Positions 1 through 6,488 of a stretch of DNA of 16,088 nucleotides are shown here, piece by piece. The stretch comes from Burkholderiales bacterium (lineage in GTDB: Bacteria > Pseudomonadota > Gammaproteobacteria > Burkholderiales > Usitatibacteraceae): contig JADGRS010000023.1 of NCBI GenBank assembly GCA_017880705.1, forward strand, positions 1 through 16,088, read 5' to 3'. Every line of letters begins with the position of its first letter. Within the stretch, counting starts at the first letter, position 1. Under the pieces are notes generated by a model that saw nothing but the letters and a program-made list of their open reading frames with translations, was not told where the DNA came from and made no database searches. The position numbers and the translations under genes are program-made.

Positions 1-130
1 TGCGCCACTGGTGCTGGGGCAGGAGCTTCACGAACGAGTCGATCAGCGCCTGCCGCATGATGGACTTCGTGACCAGGCGGCGGCGCAGGTCGTGCGGGAC
101 CGGCGTGGGGGAAATGGCTTGCGAGCTCAT
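1..130 (-). CDS. kdpB: KdpB, potassium-transporting P-type ATPase catalytic subunit (N-terminus only, cut by window edge)
   Basis: Only the first 43 codons lie in the window; the gene runs off the left end. The start is the ATG at 130-128, preceded by TGGAG eight bases upstream, and it lies 25 nt after the kdpA stop. The visible protein begins MSSQAISPTPVPHDLR and continues through SFVKLLPQHQWR, which fits the cytoplasmic N-terminal lead-in of KdpB, where family members have a segment ending in QWRNPVMF just before the first membrane helix. KdpB is the ATP-hydrolysing, aspartyl-phosphate-forming subunit of the inner-membrane KdpFABC high-affinity K+ pump. The P-type motifs (TGES, DKTGT) would lie outside the window, so the call rests on the N-terminal match and on the position directly after kdpA. 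kdpC is expected further left, out of view. Confidence 0.9.
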   Translation of the reverse strand, partial: MSSQAISPTPVPHDLRRRLVTKSIMRQALIDSFVKLLPQHQWR

Positions 131-155
131 CGGTTTGCTCCAGTGGGTTCCTGCG

Positions 156-1964
156 TCACTTCGTCGCGACCATCATGAGGTGCTCGACGATCGGTCCCAG
201 GGCGAGCGCGGGAACGAACGTCAGCGCGCCGACCACGACCACCGTGCTCGCGAGCAGCACGATGAAAAGCGGCGTATGCGTGGGAAGCGTTCCCAGCCCC
301 GGCGGGACCGTCTTCTTCGCGGCGAACGCCCCGGCGATGGCGAGCGTAGCCACCGCGAGCCAGTAGCGCGAGACGATCATCACGATGCCGAGCGCGGTGT
401 TGTAGAAGGGCGTGTTGGCGGAAAGTCCCGCGAAGGCGCTGCCGTTGTTGTTGCTGGCGGAGGAGAACGCGTAGAGGATCTCGGAGAAGCCGTGCGCGCC
501 CGGATTGGCTACGCCCGCCTTGCCCGGCTCGACCATCACCGCGATCGCGGTTCCCACGAGGACCACCAGGGGAGGCACGAGGATCGTCACCGCAGCCATC
601 TTCATCTCGAACGACTCGATCTTCTTGCCGAGGTACTCGGGCGTGCGCCCGATCATGAGACCGGCCACGAAGACCGCGATGATCGCGAATACGAGCATGC
701 CATACAGCCCCGAGCCCACGCCGCCGTAGATGACTTCCTGGAACTGGATGAGCCACATCGGCACCAGGCCGCCCAGCGGCGTGAAGGAGTCGTGCATCGA
801 GTTCACCGAGCCGTTGGAGGCCGCAGTCGTCGCGGTCGCCCACAGCGCCGAGTTGGTGATGCCGAAGCGCACCTCCTTTCCTTCCATGTTTCCGCCGGGC
901 TGCGTGGCGGAGCCAACCTGGTCGGCACCGGCCTTCGTGAGCGCTGGATTGCCGGATTGCTCCGCGCCGACGCATACCGCGAGCATCACGACGAAGAGAA
1001 TCGTCATCGTCGCGAGCAACGCCCAACCCTGCCGCGTGTCGCCTACTAGTACGCCGAAGGTGTAACAAAGCGCCGCCGATATCACGAGGATCGAGAGCAC
1101 CTCGAGGAAGTTCGCGAGCGGCGTCGGATTCTCGAAAGGATGCGCGGAATTCACGTTGAAGAAGCCGCCGCCGTTGGTTCCGAGCTGCTTGATCGCGACC
1201 TGCGAGGCGACCGGCCCCACCGCGATCGACTGGTCCTTCATCGTGGCCTTTTCCGTGACGGGATTGCCCTTGTCGTCCTTCACGGGCTGCCCGGCCTGGT
1301 CGAGCTTCGGATTGTCGTATTCGGTCGATTCCACGGTCGGCACCGTGGGATAGGCCGAGAAGGTCTGCGGCATGCCCTGGCTCACCAGCGCGACCGCGAG
1401 GACGAGCGAAAGGGGCAGCAGGATGTAGAGCGTGCTGCGCGTCATGTCGACCCAGAAGTTGCCGATCGTCTGCGCGCTCTTGCGCGAAAATCCGCGAGCG
1501 AACGCGACGAGCGTGGCCATGCCGCTCGCCGCAGAGACGAAGTTCTGCACGGTGAGGGCGAGCATCTGCGTGAGATAGCTCATCGTCGACTCGCCGCCGT
1601 AGCCCTGCCAGTTGGTGTTGGTGATGAAGCTGGTCGCCGTGTTGAAGGACGAATCCGGCGAAACCGCGGCGAAGCCCTGGGGATTCAGGGGCAGCACGGC
1701 CTGGAAGCGCTGCAGCGCATACACGGCGAGGAAGCCCAGGAAGTTAAAGACGAGCATCGCGATCGCGTACTCGGTCCAGCGCATCTCCCGCGCGGGGTCG
1801 ACGCCCGAGACACGATAGAGCAGGCGCTCGAAGGGCGCGCCGACGCGATTCAGGAACGCGGGCTCGCCCTGGTAGATGCGCGCCATGTAGGCCCCGAGGG
1901 GCTTGGCGAGCGCAAGCAGGACGACGACGTAGAAGCCGAGCTGCAGGTAGCCGTTGGCGCCCAT
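156..1964 (-). CDS. kdpA: KdpA, potassium-binding/translocating subunit of the KdpFABC ATPase
   Basis: This is a 602-residue polytopic inner-membrane protein that forms the K+ selectivity filter of the Kdp pump. Four pore-loop regions typical of the superfamily of K+ transporters are visible: TSFITNTNWQGYGGE, QLGTNGGGFFNVNSAHPFEN, TAASNGSVNSMHDSFTPLGG and SSASNNNGSAFAG. The start is MGANGYLQLGF at 1964, with GGAG upstream; the A of its ATG is also the last base of the kdpF stop (TGATG). An in-frame ATG 57 nt further up would overlap kdpF and is rejected. A hydrophilic stretch around residues 225-265 (NPKLDQAGQPVKDDKGNPV) makes the protein longer than the roughly 557 residues of E. coli KdpA; it is probably an extracytoplasmic loop insertion. 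The gene is co-transcribed with kdpF and kdpB, and control by KdpD/KdpE is expected from the family. Confidence 0.97.
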   Translation of the reverse strand: MGANGYLQLGFYVVVLLALAKPLGAYMARIYQGEPAFLNRVGAPFERLLYRVSGVDPAREMRWTEYAIAMLVFNFLGFLAVYALQRFQAVLPLNPQGFAAVSPDSSFNTATSFITNTNWQGYGGESTMSYLTQMLALTVQNFVSAASGMATLVAFARGFSRKSAQTIGNFWVDMTRSTLYILLPLSLVLAVALVSQGMPQTFSAYPTVPTVESTEYDNPKLDQAGQPVKDDKGNPVTEKATMKDQSIAVGPVASQVAIKQLGTNGGGFFNVNSAHPFENPTPLANFLEVLSILVISAALCYTFGVLVGDTRQGWALLATMTILFVVMLAVCVGAEQSGNPALTKAGADQVGSATQPGGNMEGKEVRFGITNSALWATATTAASNGSVNSMHDSFTPLGGLVPMWLIQFQEVIYGGVGSGLYGMLVFAIIAVFVAGLMIGRTPEYLGKKIESFEMKMAAVTILVPPLVVLVGTAIAVMVEPGKAGVANPGAHGFSEILYAFSSASNNNGSAFAGLSANTPFYNTALGIVMIVSRYWLAVATLAIAGAFAAKKTVPPGLGTLPTHTPLFIVLLASTVVVVGALTFVPALALGPIVEHLMMVATK

Positions 1965-2053
1965 CAGAATTTCTCCGGCGCGAAGAGCGCGTAGACGAGG
2001 TAGACGAAGATCACCGCGCAATAGACGGCGCCGAGGATGTAGACGAGGTTCAT
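1964..2053 (-). CDS. kdpF: KdpF, small stabilising subunit of the Kdp ATPase
   Basis: This is a 29-residue single-span membrane peptide starting MNLVYILGAVYCAVIF and ending YALFAPEKF. The C-terminal PEKF is the hallmark of KdpF, which sits beside KdpA in the complex and stabilises it. The ATG at 2053 is preceded by GGAG with a 6-nt spacer. The stop TGA overlaps the kdpA ATG by one base, which implies translational coupling. It is the last of four consecutive micro-ORFs in front of kdpA. The size is normal for KdpF. Confidence 0.93.
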   Translation of the reverse strand: MNLVYILGAVYCAVIFVYLVYALFAPEKF

Positions 2054-2066
2054 GGGAGGCTCCGGA

Positions 2067-2159
2067 TCAGGGCTTGCGCAGGCGCTCGAAGCCGACGACC
2101 AGCAGGACGGTCGCGGCGAAGAAACCGGTCGTGACGGCGAGGAAGATGATGTCGTCCAT
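2067..2159 (-). CDS. 30-residue single-span membrane protein in the kdp leader
   Basis: The product starts MDDIIFLAVTTGFFAATVLL and ends VVGFERLRKP. It has one hydrophobic helix (about residues 4-23) followed by a short positively charged tail, the plan of a small inner-membrane accessory peptide. The ATG at 2159 follows AGGGA with a 5-nt spacer. The gene ends 13 nt before kdpF and begins 15 nt after the preceding 36-residue ORF. Small ORFs of this shape are found upstream of kdpF in other kdp operons and are usually annotated as hypothetical; a role beside KdpFABC is inferred from position only. It is too short for default gene callers and is easily missed. Confidence 0.72.
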   Translation of the reverse strand: MDDIIFLAVTTGFFAATVLLVVGFERLRKP

Positions 2160-2174
2160 GTGATTCCCTTCGAT

Positions 2175-2285
2175 TCAGTGACGTCGTTTCTTTCGTTCTT
2201 GCATGAAATGCACGAGCAGGATGCCTACGCAAAGGACACCGACGTAGAGCACCAGGACCATGAGGAGCTTGTAGAGCAGCGTCAT
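2175..2285 (-). CDS. 36-residue single-span membrane protein in the kdp leader
   Basis: The product starts MTLLYKLLMVLVLYVGVLCV and ends in a strongly basic tail, QERKKRRH. It has one long hydrophobic helix (about residues 3-28). By the positive-inside rule the tail would be cytoplasmic. The ATG overlaps the stop of the upstream 45-residue ORF in an ATGA arrangement, and AGGA lies 6 nt before the ATG, within the upstream gene; both are signs of coupled translation. I do not recognise a family. Its place in an unbroken run of micro-ORFs ending at kdpF suggests co-expression with the potassium pump, but no function can be assigned. Confidence 0.62.
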   Translation of the reverse strand: MTLLYKLLMVLVLYVGVLCVGILLVHFMQERKKRRH

Positions 2286-2419
2286 GTCCAGTCCTGGAAG
2301 TCCTCGAACCCGAGCGCCACGTCCATGCATCTCACCGCGAGGTAAAGAGCCATCGCGAAGAAATAGACGAGAGCCAGGATGCGAAGCAGCTCCACGAAAG
2401 CAGTCCATTGGAAGTCCAT
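2282..2419 (-). CDS. 45-residue single-span membrane protein, first ORF of the kdp arm
   Basis: The product starts MDFQWTAFVELLRILALVYF, has a hydrophobic helix at about residues 7-29, and ends with an acidic tail, GFEDFQDWT. The stop TGA overlaps the ATG of the 36-residue ORF by four bases (ATGA). No convincing Shine-Dalgarno sequence is seen before its own ATG, so this is the least certain of the four micro-ORFs. It could be a leader peptide whose translation feeds the downstream ORFs rather than a stable protein. No family is recognised. It starts about 90 bp from the divergent kdpD start. Confidence 0.5.
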   Translation of the reverse strand: MDFQWTAFVELLRILALVYFFAMALYLAVRCMDVALGFEDFQDWT

Positions 2420-2439
2420 GCAGGAAGTATGGGTTGCCG

Positions 2440-2494
2440 CATATCAATATTTCGTAAAAAGGAGACGCCCGCGGATCAACGCGCGATAAAAAGC
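2440..2494 (-). promoter_or_regulatory. AT-rich kdp/kdpDE divergent control region, candidate KdpE-binding tracts
   Basis: This spacer between the kdp micro-ORFs and kdpD contains two T-rich tracts, read on the minus strand: CTTTTTATCG at about 2494-2485 and CTTTTTACGAAATATTG at about 2462-2446. They stand out against the GC-rich surroundings. E. coli KdpE binds a T-rich element upstream of kdpFABC, so these are plausible operators. I could not fix a convincing sigma-70 promoter for the minus arm, so this is a candidate only. Confidence 0.35.
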
Positions 2495-2497
2495 GCC

Positions 2498-2503
2498 TAG
2501 AAT
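2498..2503 (+). promoter_or_regulatory. Candidate -10 element (TAGAAT) for kdpD, predicting a near-leaderless transcript
   Basis: TAGAAT ends seven bases before the kdpD ATG. No Shine-Dalgarno sequence lies between them, and a normal start point would fall at or next to the ATG. The same arrangement is seen before rmuC. No good -35 hexamer was found. Confidence 0.35.
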
Positions 2504-2510
2504 CCGCGCC

Positions 2511-5207
2511 ATGGCCGAGACACGCCCCGATCCCGACGCCCTGCTGGCCCGCGTGAAGCGCGAGGAGCTGGGGGCCGTGCGCGGACGGCTGAAGATCTTC
2601 TTCGGGTCCTCGGCCGGCGTCGGAAAGACGTACGCGATGCTGCTCGCCGCGCGGCGCATGCGCGACGAGGGCCGGGATGTCGTGGTGGGCATCGTGGAAA
2701 CGCACGGGCGCGGCGAGACCGCCGCGCTCGTCGAGGGACTCGAGCCCCTTCCCCGCAAGGAGATCGACCACAAGGACCGCACGCTCACGGAGTTCGACAT
2801 CGACGCGGCCCTCGCGCGCCGGCCGCAGCTCATTCTCGTCGACGAGCTCGCGCACACCAATGCGCCCGGCTCGCGGCATCCGAAGCGCTGGCAGGACATC
2901 GACGAGCTCCTCTCCAATGGCGTGGACGTCTTCACCACGCTCAACGTCCAGCACCTGGAAAGCCTGAACGACGTCGTGGGCGGGATCACCGGCGTCAAGG
3001 TCTGGGAGACGGTTCCGGATACCTTCTTCGACGATGCCGACGATGTCGTCCTCGTGGACATTCCCGCCGAGGAGCTGCTCGCGCGATTGAAGGAGGGCAA
3101 GGTCTACATGCCCGAGCAGGCGGAGCGCGCCGCGGGTAATTTCTTCCGCAAGGGCAACCTCATGGCCCTGCGCGAGCTGGCACTGCGCCGCACTGCGGAC
3201 GTGGTCGAGGGCGCCGTGCAGGAGTATCGCGCCGACAAGGCGATCGGAGGCGTTTGGAAGACGCAGCCGCGCCTGCTGTGTTGCACCGGCCCCGATCCGG
3301 GGTCGGAGCACGTCGTGCGCAGCGCCGCGCGCATGGCGGGACAGCTCGGCGTGGAATGGTCGGCGGTATACGTCGAGACGCCGCTGCTGCAGCGGCTGCT
3401 TCCCGAGAAGCGCGAGCGCATCCTGCGCGTGCTGAAGCTCGCGCAGGACCTGGGCGCCCATACCGCGATCCTCACGGGCGGCGACGTCTGCCAGGAGATC
3501 GTCGACCACGCGCGTGCCGGGAACTTCGGCACGGTCGTGGTGGGGCGCGGCCCGACGCGACGGCTGCCCTGGCGGCGGACCATGAGCGATGCGATCGCCG
3601 CCGCGGAAGACACGCTCGACGTGCTCGAGATCGGCCGTGGCGCGCGCGAATCGGGAACGCCCCTGCCCGCGAGGCCTGCGATCGCGCCCGCCGAACCGAG
3701 CCCGAAGGCGGGCGAGCGCCGCGCCCGCTACCTCTGGACGATGCTCGCGTGCGTCGCAACCACGGCGAGCGCGGCGATACTTCACCGCTACTTCGACCTT
3801 GCCAACATCGTGATGGTGTTTCTCCTCACCGTGGTGCTCGTGGGCGCGAGATGGGGTCGCGGGCCCGCAGTGCTGGCGGCGGTGGTCAACGTGCTGGCAT
3901 TCGACTTCTTCTTCGTGCCGCCGCGCTTCTCGTTCGCGGTAACCGACGTGCAGTATCTCCTCACCTTCGCGGTGATGCTCGCGGTGGGGCTCGTCACGGG
4001 GCAGCTCACGGCCGGCGTGCGCTTCCAGGCGCGCGTGGCCGGCCATCGCGAGGAACGCGCGCGCACCTTGTACGAGTTTGCGCGCGAGCTGTCGGGACTT
4101 CTCACCACCGGGCAGGTGATCGAGGTCGCGGAAGACTTCATGTCGCGCACCTTCCGCGCGAACGTGAGCATCCTCGTGCCCGACGAAGGCGAGCGACTCG
4201 CCTCTCCGACGGCTCGAGGCATGCGCAATCCGGTCGACGTCGCGGCGGCGCAGTGGTCGTACGATCGCGCCGAGCCCGCCGGGGCCGGGACGGACACGCT
4301 TCCCGCGAACGACTTCCTCTTCCTGCCGCTCAAGGCGCCGATGCGAACGCGCGGGGTGCTCGCGATCCGCCCCGAGAGGAGCCGCGACCTGATGATTCCC
4401 GAGCAGATGCGCCAGTACGAGACTTTCGCCGCGCTCACGGCGATCGCGCTCGAGCGAGTGCATTACGTGGATGTCGCGCAGGACGCGCTCATCAAGATCG
4501 AGAGCGAGCGCCTGCGCAACTCGCTGCTCTCCGCGCTCTCGCACGACCTGCGCACGCCGCTCGCGGTGCTGCTGGGGCTCTCGGAATCGATGGCGCTCAC
4601 GCAGCCGGCGCTCTCGGCGCAGCAGGCCGATATCGCGCGCACGATCGGCGAAGAGGTGAGGCGCCTCATCGCGCTCGTGAACAATCTCCTCGACATGGCG
4701 CGCATCCAGAGCGGGGAAGTCCGCCTGAACCTCGACTGGCATCCGTTGGAGGAGGTGATCGGCAGCGCCCTTCGCGCGATTCGCCCCGCCCTTGGCGATC
4801 GCCGCGTCGCGGTCGAGCTGCCGCCCGACCTGCCGCTCGTGAGCATGGACGCGGTCCTCATCGAGCGCGTGCTGGTGAATCTCCTGGAGAATGTCTCGAA
4901 GTACACGCCGGCCGATTCACGGGTCACGGTGTCCGCGAGGACGTCGGGCGGCGACCTCGAGGTGAGTATTGCCGACGATGGCCCGGGCGTTCCCACGGGA
5001 AAGGAAGAGGCGATATTCGAGAAGTTCGCGCGCGGCGAGAAGGAGACCGCCACGCCCGGCGTCGGGCTCGGCCTGGCCATCTGCCGCGCGATCGTCGAGG
5101 CCCACAAGGGGCGCATCCATGCCGAGACGGGCCGTGCAAAGGGCGCGCGCTTCGTCTTCACTCTCCCCCTGGGCAATCCGCCCGACGTGAAGGCCGCGTC
5201 AGCGTGA
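2511..5207 (+). CDS. kdpD: KdpD, osmosensitive potassium-responsive sensor histidine kinase
   Basis: This is an 898-residue membrane sensor kinase that phosphorylates KdpE under potassium limitation; E. coli KdpD has a similar length (894). Domain order is as follows. The N-terminal KdpD ATP-binding domain (about 22-230) has Walker A GSSAGVGKT at 32-40 and the Walker-B-like LILVDELAHTN. A Usp-type domain lies at about 250-370. Four close-packed membrane helices lie at about 405-500, with the FDFFFVPPRFSF loop typical of the family. A GAF-like segment follows (about 520-650). HisKA has phospho-accepting H678 in SHDLRTPL, and the HATPase domain has N794 in LLENVSKYTP, DDGPGV and GVGLGLAI. The start ATG at 2511 gives the expected N-terminus. 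The stop overlaps the kdpE start (GTGA). The gene is divergent from kdpFAB rather than downstream of kdpC as in E. coli. All catalytic motifs are intact. Confidence 0.97.
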   Translation: MAETRPDPDALLARVKREELGAVRGRLKIFFGSSAGVGKTYAMLLAARRMRDEGRDVVVGIVETHGRGETAALVEGLEPLPRKEIDHKDRTLTEFDIDAALARRPQLILVDELAHTNAPGSRHPKRWQDIDELLSNGVDVFTTLNVQHLESLNDVVGGITGVKVWETVPDTFFDDADDVVLVDIPAEELLARLKEGKVYMPEQAERAAGNFFRKGNLMALRELALRRTADVVEGAVQEYRADKAIGGVWKTQPRLLCCTGPDPGSEHVVRSAARMAGQLGVEWSAVYVETPLLQRLLPEKRERILRVLKLAQDLGAHTAILTGGDVCQEIVDHARAGNFGTVVVGRGPTRRLPWRRTMSDAIAAAEDTLDVLEIGRGARESGTPLPARPAIAPAEPSPKAGERRARYLWTMLACVATTASAAILHRYFDLANIVMVFLLTVVLVGARWGRGPAVLAAVVNVLAFDFFFVPPRFSFAVTDVQYLLTFAVMLAVGLVTGQLTAGVRFQARVAGHREERARTLYEFARELSGLLTTGQVIEVAEDFMSRTFRANVSILVPDEGERLASPTARGMRNPVDVAAAQWSYDRAEPAGAGTDTLPANDFLFLPLKAPMRTRGVLAIRPERSRDLMIPEQMRQYETFAALTAIALERVHYVDVAQDALIKIESERLRNSLLSALSHDLRTPLAVLLGLSESMALTQPALSAQQADIARTIGEEVRRLIALVNNLLDMARIQSGEVRLNLDWHPLEEVIGSALRAIRPALGDRRVAVELPPDLPLVSMDAVLIERVLVNLLENVSKYTPADSRVTVSARTSGGDLEVSIADDGPGVPTGKEEAIFEKFARGEKETATPGVGLGLAICRAIVEAHKGRIHAETGRAKGARFVFTLPLGNPPDVKAASA

Positions 5208-5896
5208 ACGCGCCGACGCCCGTCGCGCTGTTGGTGGAGGACGAGCCGCAGATCCGACGCTTCGTGCGCACCGCGCTCGAGGCCGAAGGCTGGACCGTGC
5301 ACGAGACCGGCACGATGAAGCAGGGCCTCATCGACGCGGGCACCCGCAAGCCCGACCTTCTCATCCTCGACCTGGGTCTGCCCGACGGCGACGGCGTCAC
5401 TTTCATTCGCGAGCTGCGCGGCTGGTCCGCGTTGCCGGTGATCGTGCTCTCCGCGCGCATGGGGGAGAGCGACAAGATCGAGGCGCTCGACGCGGGCGCC
5501 GACGACTACCTCACGAAGCCGTTCGGCGTGGGGGAGCTCCTCGCGCGCGTGCGCGCGACGCTTCGCCGCCGCCATCATCCGCCCGGGTCGGCATCGCCGG
5601 TGTTCCACTTCGGCGAGGTCGAGGTGGACACCGAGTCGCGCACCGTGAAGCGAAAGGGCGAAGCGGTGCACCTCACGCCGGTCGAGTTCCGCCTGCTCTC
5701 GCTGCTGATCGCGAACGTGGGCAAGGTCCTCACCCATCGCCACATCCTTCGCGAAGTGTGGGGGCCGGCGGGCATCGAGCACCATCATTACGTGCGCGTC
5801 TACATGGGACACCTGCGGCAGAAGCTCGAGGACGACCCGGCGCAGCCACGCCACCTGCTCACCGAAACTGCGGTGGGATACCGGCTGGTGGCCTAG
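5204..5896 (+). CDS. kdpE: KdpE, OmpR-family response regulator
   Basis: This is a 230-residue DNA-binding response regulator, partner of KdpD and activator of the kdp structural genes. The start is GTG at 5204, overlapping the kdpD stop by 4 nt; no better start lies nearby, and it gives an N-terminus (NAPTPVALLVEDEPQIR) with the acidic pocket E12/D13 correctly placed. The phospho-acceptor is D56 in LILDLGLPDGDG. The conserved switch Ser is in IVLSARM, and the Lys in DDYLTKPFG. The C-terminal winged helix (about 130-230) carries LTPVEFRLLSLL, the recognition-helix region HHHYVRVYMGHLRQKLE and the terminal wing TAVGYRL. Expression is coupled to kdpD. The stop is TAG. Confidence 0.97.
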   Translation: MNAPTPVALLVEDEPQIRRFVRTALEAEGWTVHETGTMKQGLIDAGTRKPDLLILDLGLPDGDGVTFIRELRGWSALPVIVLSARMGESDKIEALDAGADDYLTKPFGVGELLARVRATLRRRHHPPGSASPVFHFGEVEVDTESRTVKRKGEAVHLTPVEFRLLSLLIANVGKVLTHRHILREVWGPAGIEHHHYVRVYMGHLRQKLEDDPAQPRHLLTETAVGYRLVA

Positions 5897-5923
5897 ATCG
5901 CCTCTTTCGGGCGAAGAATCCGC

Positions 5924-5941
5924 GATTTAAGAAGATTTAAG
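5924..5941 (+). repeat. Tandem 8-bp direct repeats (GATTTAAG) one helical turn apart
   Basis: GATTTAAG occurs at 5924-5931 and again at 5934-5941, an exact 10-bp period in an AT-rich island between kdpE and the lipoprotein gene. Tandem direct repeats spaced one turn apart are the usual form of OmpR-family operators, and an OmpR-family regulator gene (kdpE) is adjacent. The binding protein is inferred, not shown. Confidence 0.45.
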
Positions 5942-6034
5942 GATTGTTTTACGGAGGTTAAAGGACCGTGCCGGACCGGCGGGGAGAGGATGCGATCGCG
6001 TCACCGATCGAATCCCAACCCAAGGAGTCCCGCC

Positions 6035-6175
6035 ATGAATCTCAAGTCCGCCCTTGCAAGCGCCGCGATCGCCGCCGCGCTCGTCGTCTCCGGATGTGCC
6101 TCGCTCGAAGGGCCGTCCAGCGCCCCGGACATCCTCGCGTCGCTCAGCGACTCGTCGCAAGCCGGTGGCGAATGA
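6035..6175 (+). CDS. Small predicted lipoprotein, 46 residues
   Basis: The product starts MNLKSALASAAIAAALVVSG followed by Cys21. It has a basic N-terminus, an alanine-rich hydrophobic core and a lipobox (VSGC), so signal peptidase II cleavage before C21 is predicted. This leaves a 26-residue acidic, serine-rich mature lipopeptide ending QAGGE. The Shine-Dalgarno AAGGAG (6022-6027) is strong, with 7-nt spacing, which supports real translation. The family is unknown. Residue +2 after the Cys is Ala, with no Asp sorting signal, so outer-membrane location is likely by the E. coli rule. The gene lies downstream of kdpE, behind the tandem repeats and ahead of a perfect hairpin, and looks like its own transcription unit. 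It could be an entericidin-like stress lipopeptide by size and shape, but no sequence match is claimed. Confidence 0.75.
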   Translation: MNLKSALASAAIAAALVVSGCASLEGPSSAPDILASLSDSSQAGGE

Positions 6176-6180
6176 CGAAC

Positions 6181-6202
6181 GGAGCCCGGTGCGCCGGGCT
6201 CC
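6181..6202 (+). terminator. Perfect 9-bp stem, 4-nt loop hairpin after the lipoprotein gene
   Basis: GGAGCCCGG (6181-6189), loop TGCG, CCGGGCTCC (6194-6202) begins five bases after the lipoprotein stop. The stem is GC-rich, as in an intrinsic terminator, but no T-tract follows. It may instead stabilise the 3' end of the short lipoprotein message or attenuate read-through into the next gene. Confidence 0.5.
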
Positions 6203-6242
6203 CTCCGCCACGCCGGCGGATAGCCCCATCGAAAGGATCTAC

Positions 6243-6488
6243 GTGTCCTGGACAGAGTCCTGGGACGTGGGCCGCTATGCCGCGAACTACCTCCGCGAGC
6301 GGGGCGCCGACTCGGACCGCGGCCTTCACGCCGCGGTGGTCCGGCTCATCTTCCGGTATCCGGGCGATCCGCCCTACACCAAGGCGAACATGGACTACTA
6401 CCTCAATGCGAACTTCGGCCGCGAGCTCGACGCGCCGAGCGCCGCGTTGCCTTCTCGCTCCCTGACCCGAGAGGATTCGAATGCCTGA
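6243..6488 (+). CDS. Hypothetical protein, 81 residues
   Basis: The chosen start is GTG at 6243, with AAAGGA five bases upstream and just past the hairpin. Longer in-frame starts (6054, or GTG at 6165) would run through the lipoprotein gene or the hairpin and are disfavoured. The product starts VSWTESWDVGRYAANYLRER, continues with VVRLIFRYPGDPPYTKANMD, and ends SLTREDSNA. It is soluble, rich in aromatic and charged residues in the middle, with no signal peptide or membrane helix. I recognise no family. The last 8 nt overlap the start of the next ORF, suggesting coupled translation. Confidence 0.6.
   Translation: MSWTESWDVGRYAANYLRERGADSDRGLHAAVVRLIFRYPGDPPYTKANMDYYLNANFGRELDAPSAALPSRSLTREDSNA

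Noticed and set aside
57..1994. Large plus-strand open frames opposite kdpA
   Set aside because: They give His/Arg/Glu-rich shadow translations antisense to a clear gene, with no domains and no ribosome sites of note.
156..2021. Longer kdpA start at 2021
   Set aside because: It would read back through kdpF and add a basic, non-family N-terminus. The ATG at 1964 has a ribosome site and the KdpA N-terminus.
2175..4742. An 855-codon open frame on the minus strand opposite kdpD
   Set aside because: It lies antisense to intact kdpD, gives Arg/His/Glu-rich low-complexity protein without a recognisable domain, and is a by-product of high GC content. Only its last 36 codons, beyond kdpD, form a credible gene.
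6054..6242. Upstream in-frame starts for the 81-codon ORF
   Set aside because: They run through the lipoprotein gene and the hairpin, in Arg/Pro/Ser-rich sequence without family features. The GTG at 6243 has AAAGGA correctly spaced.
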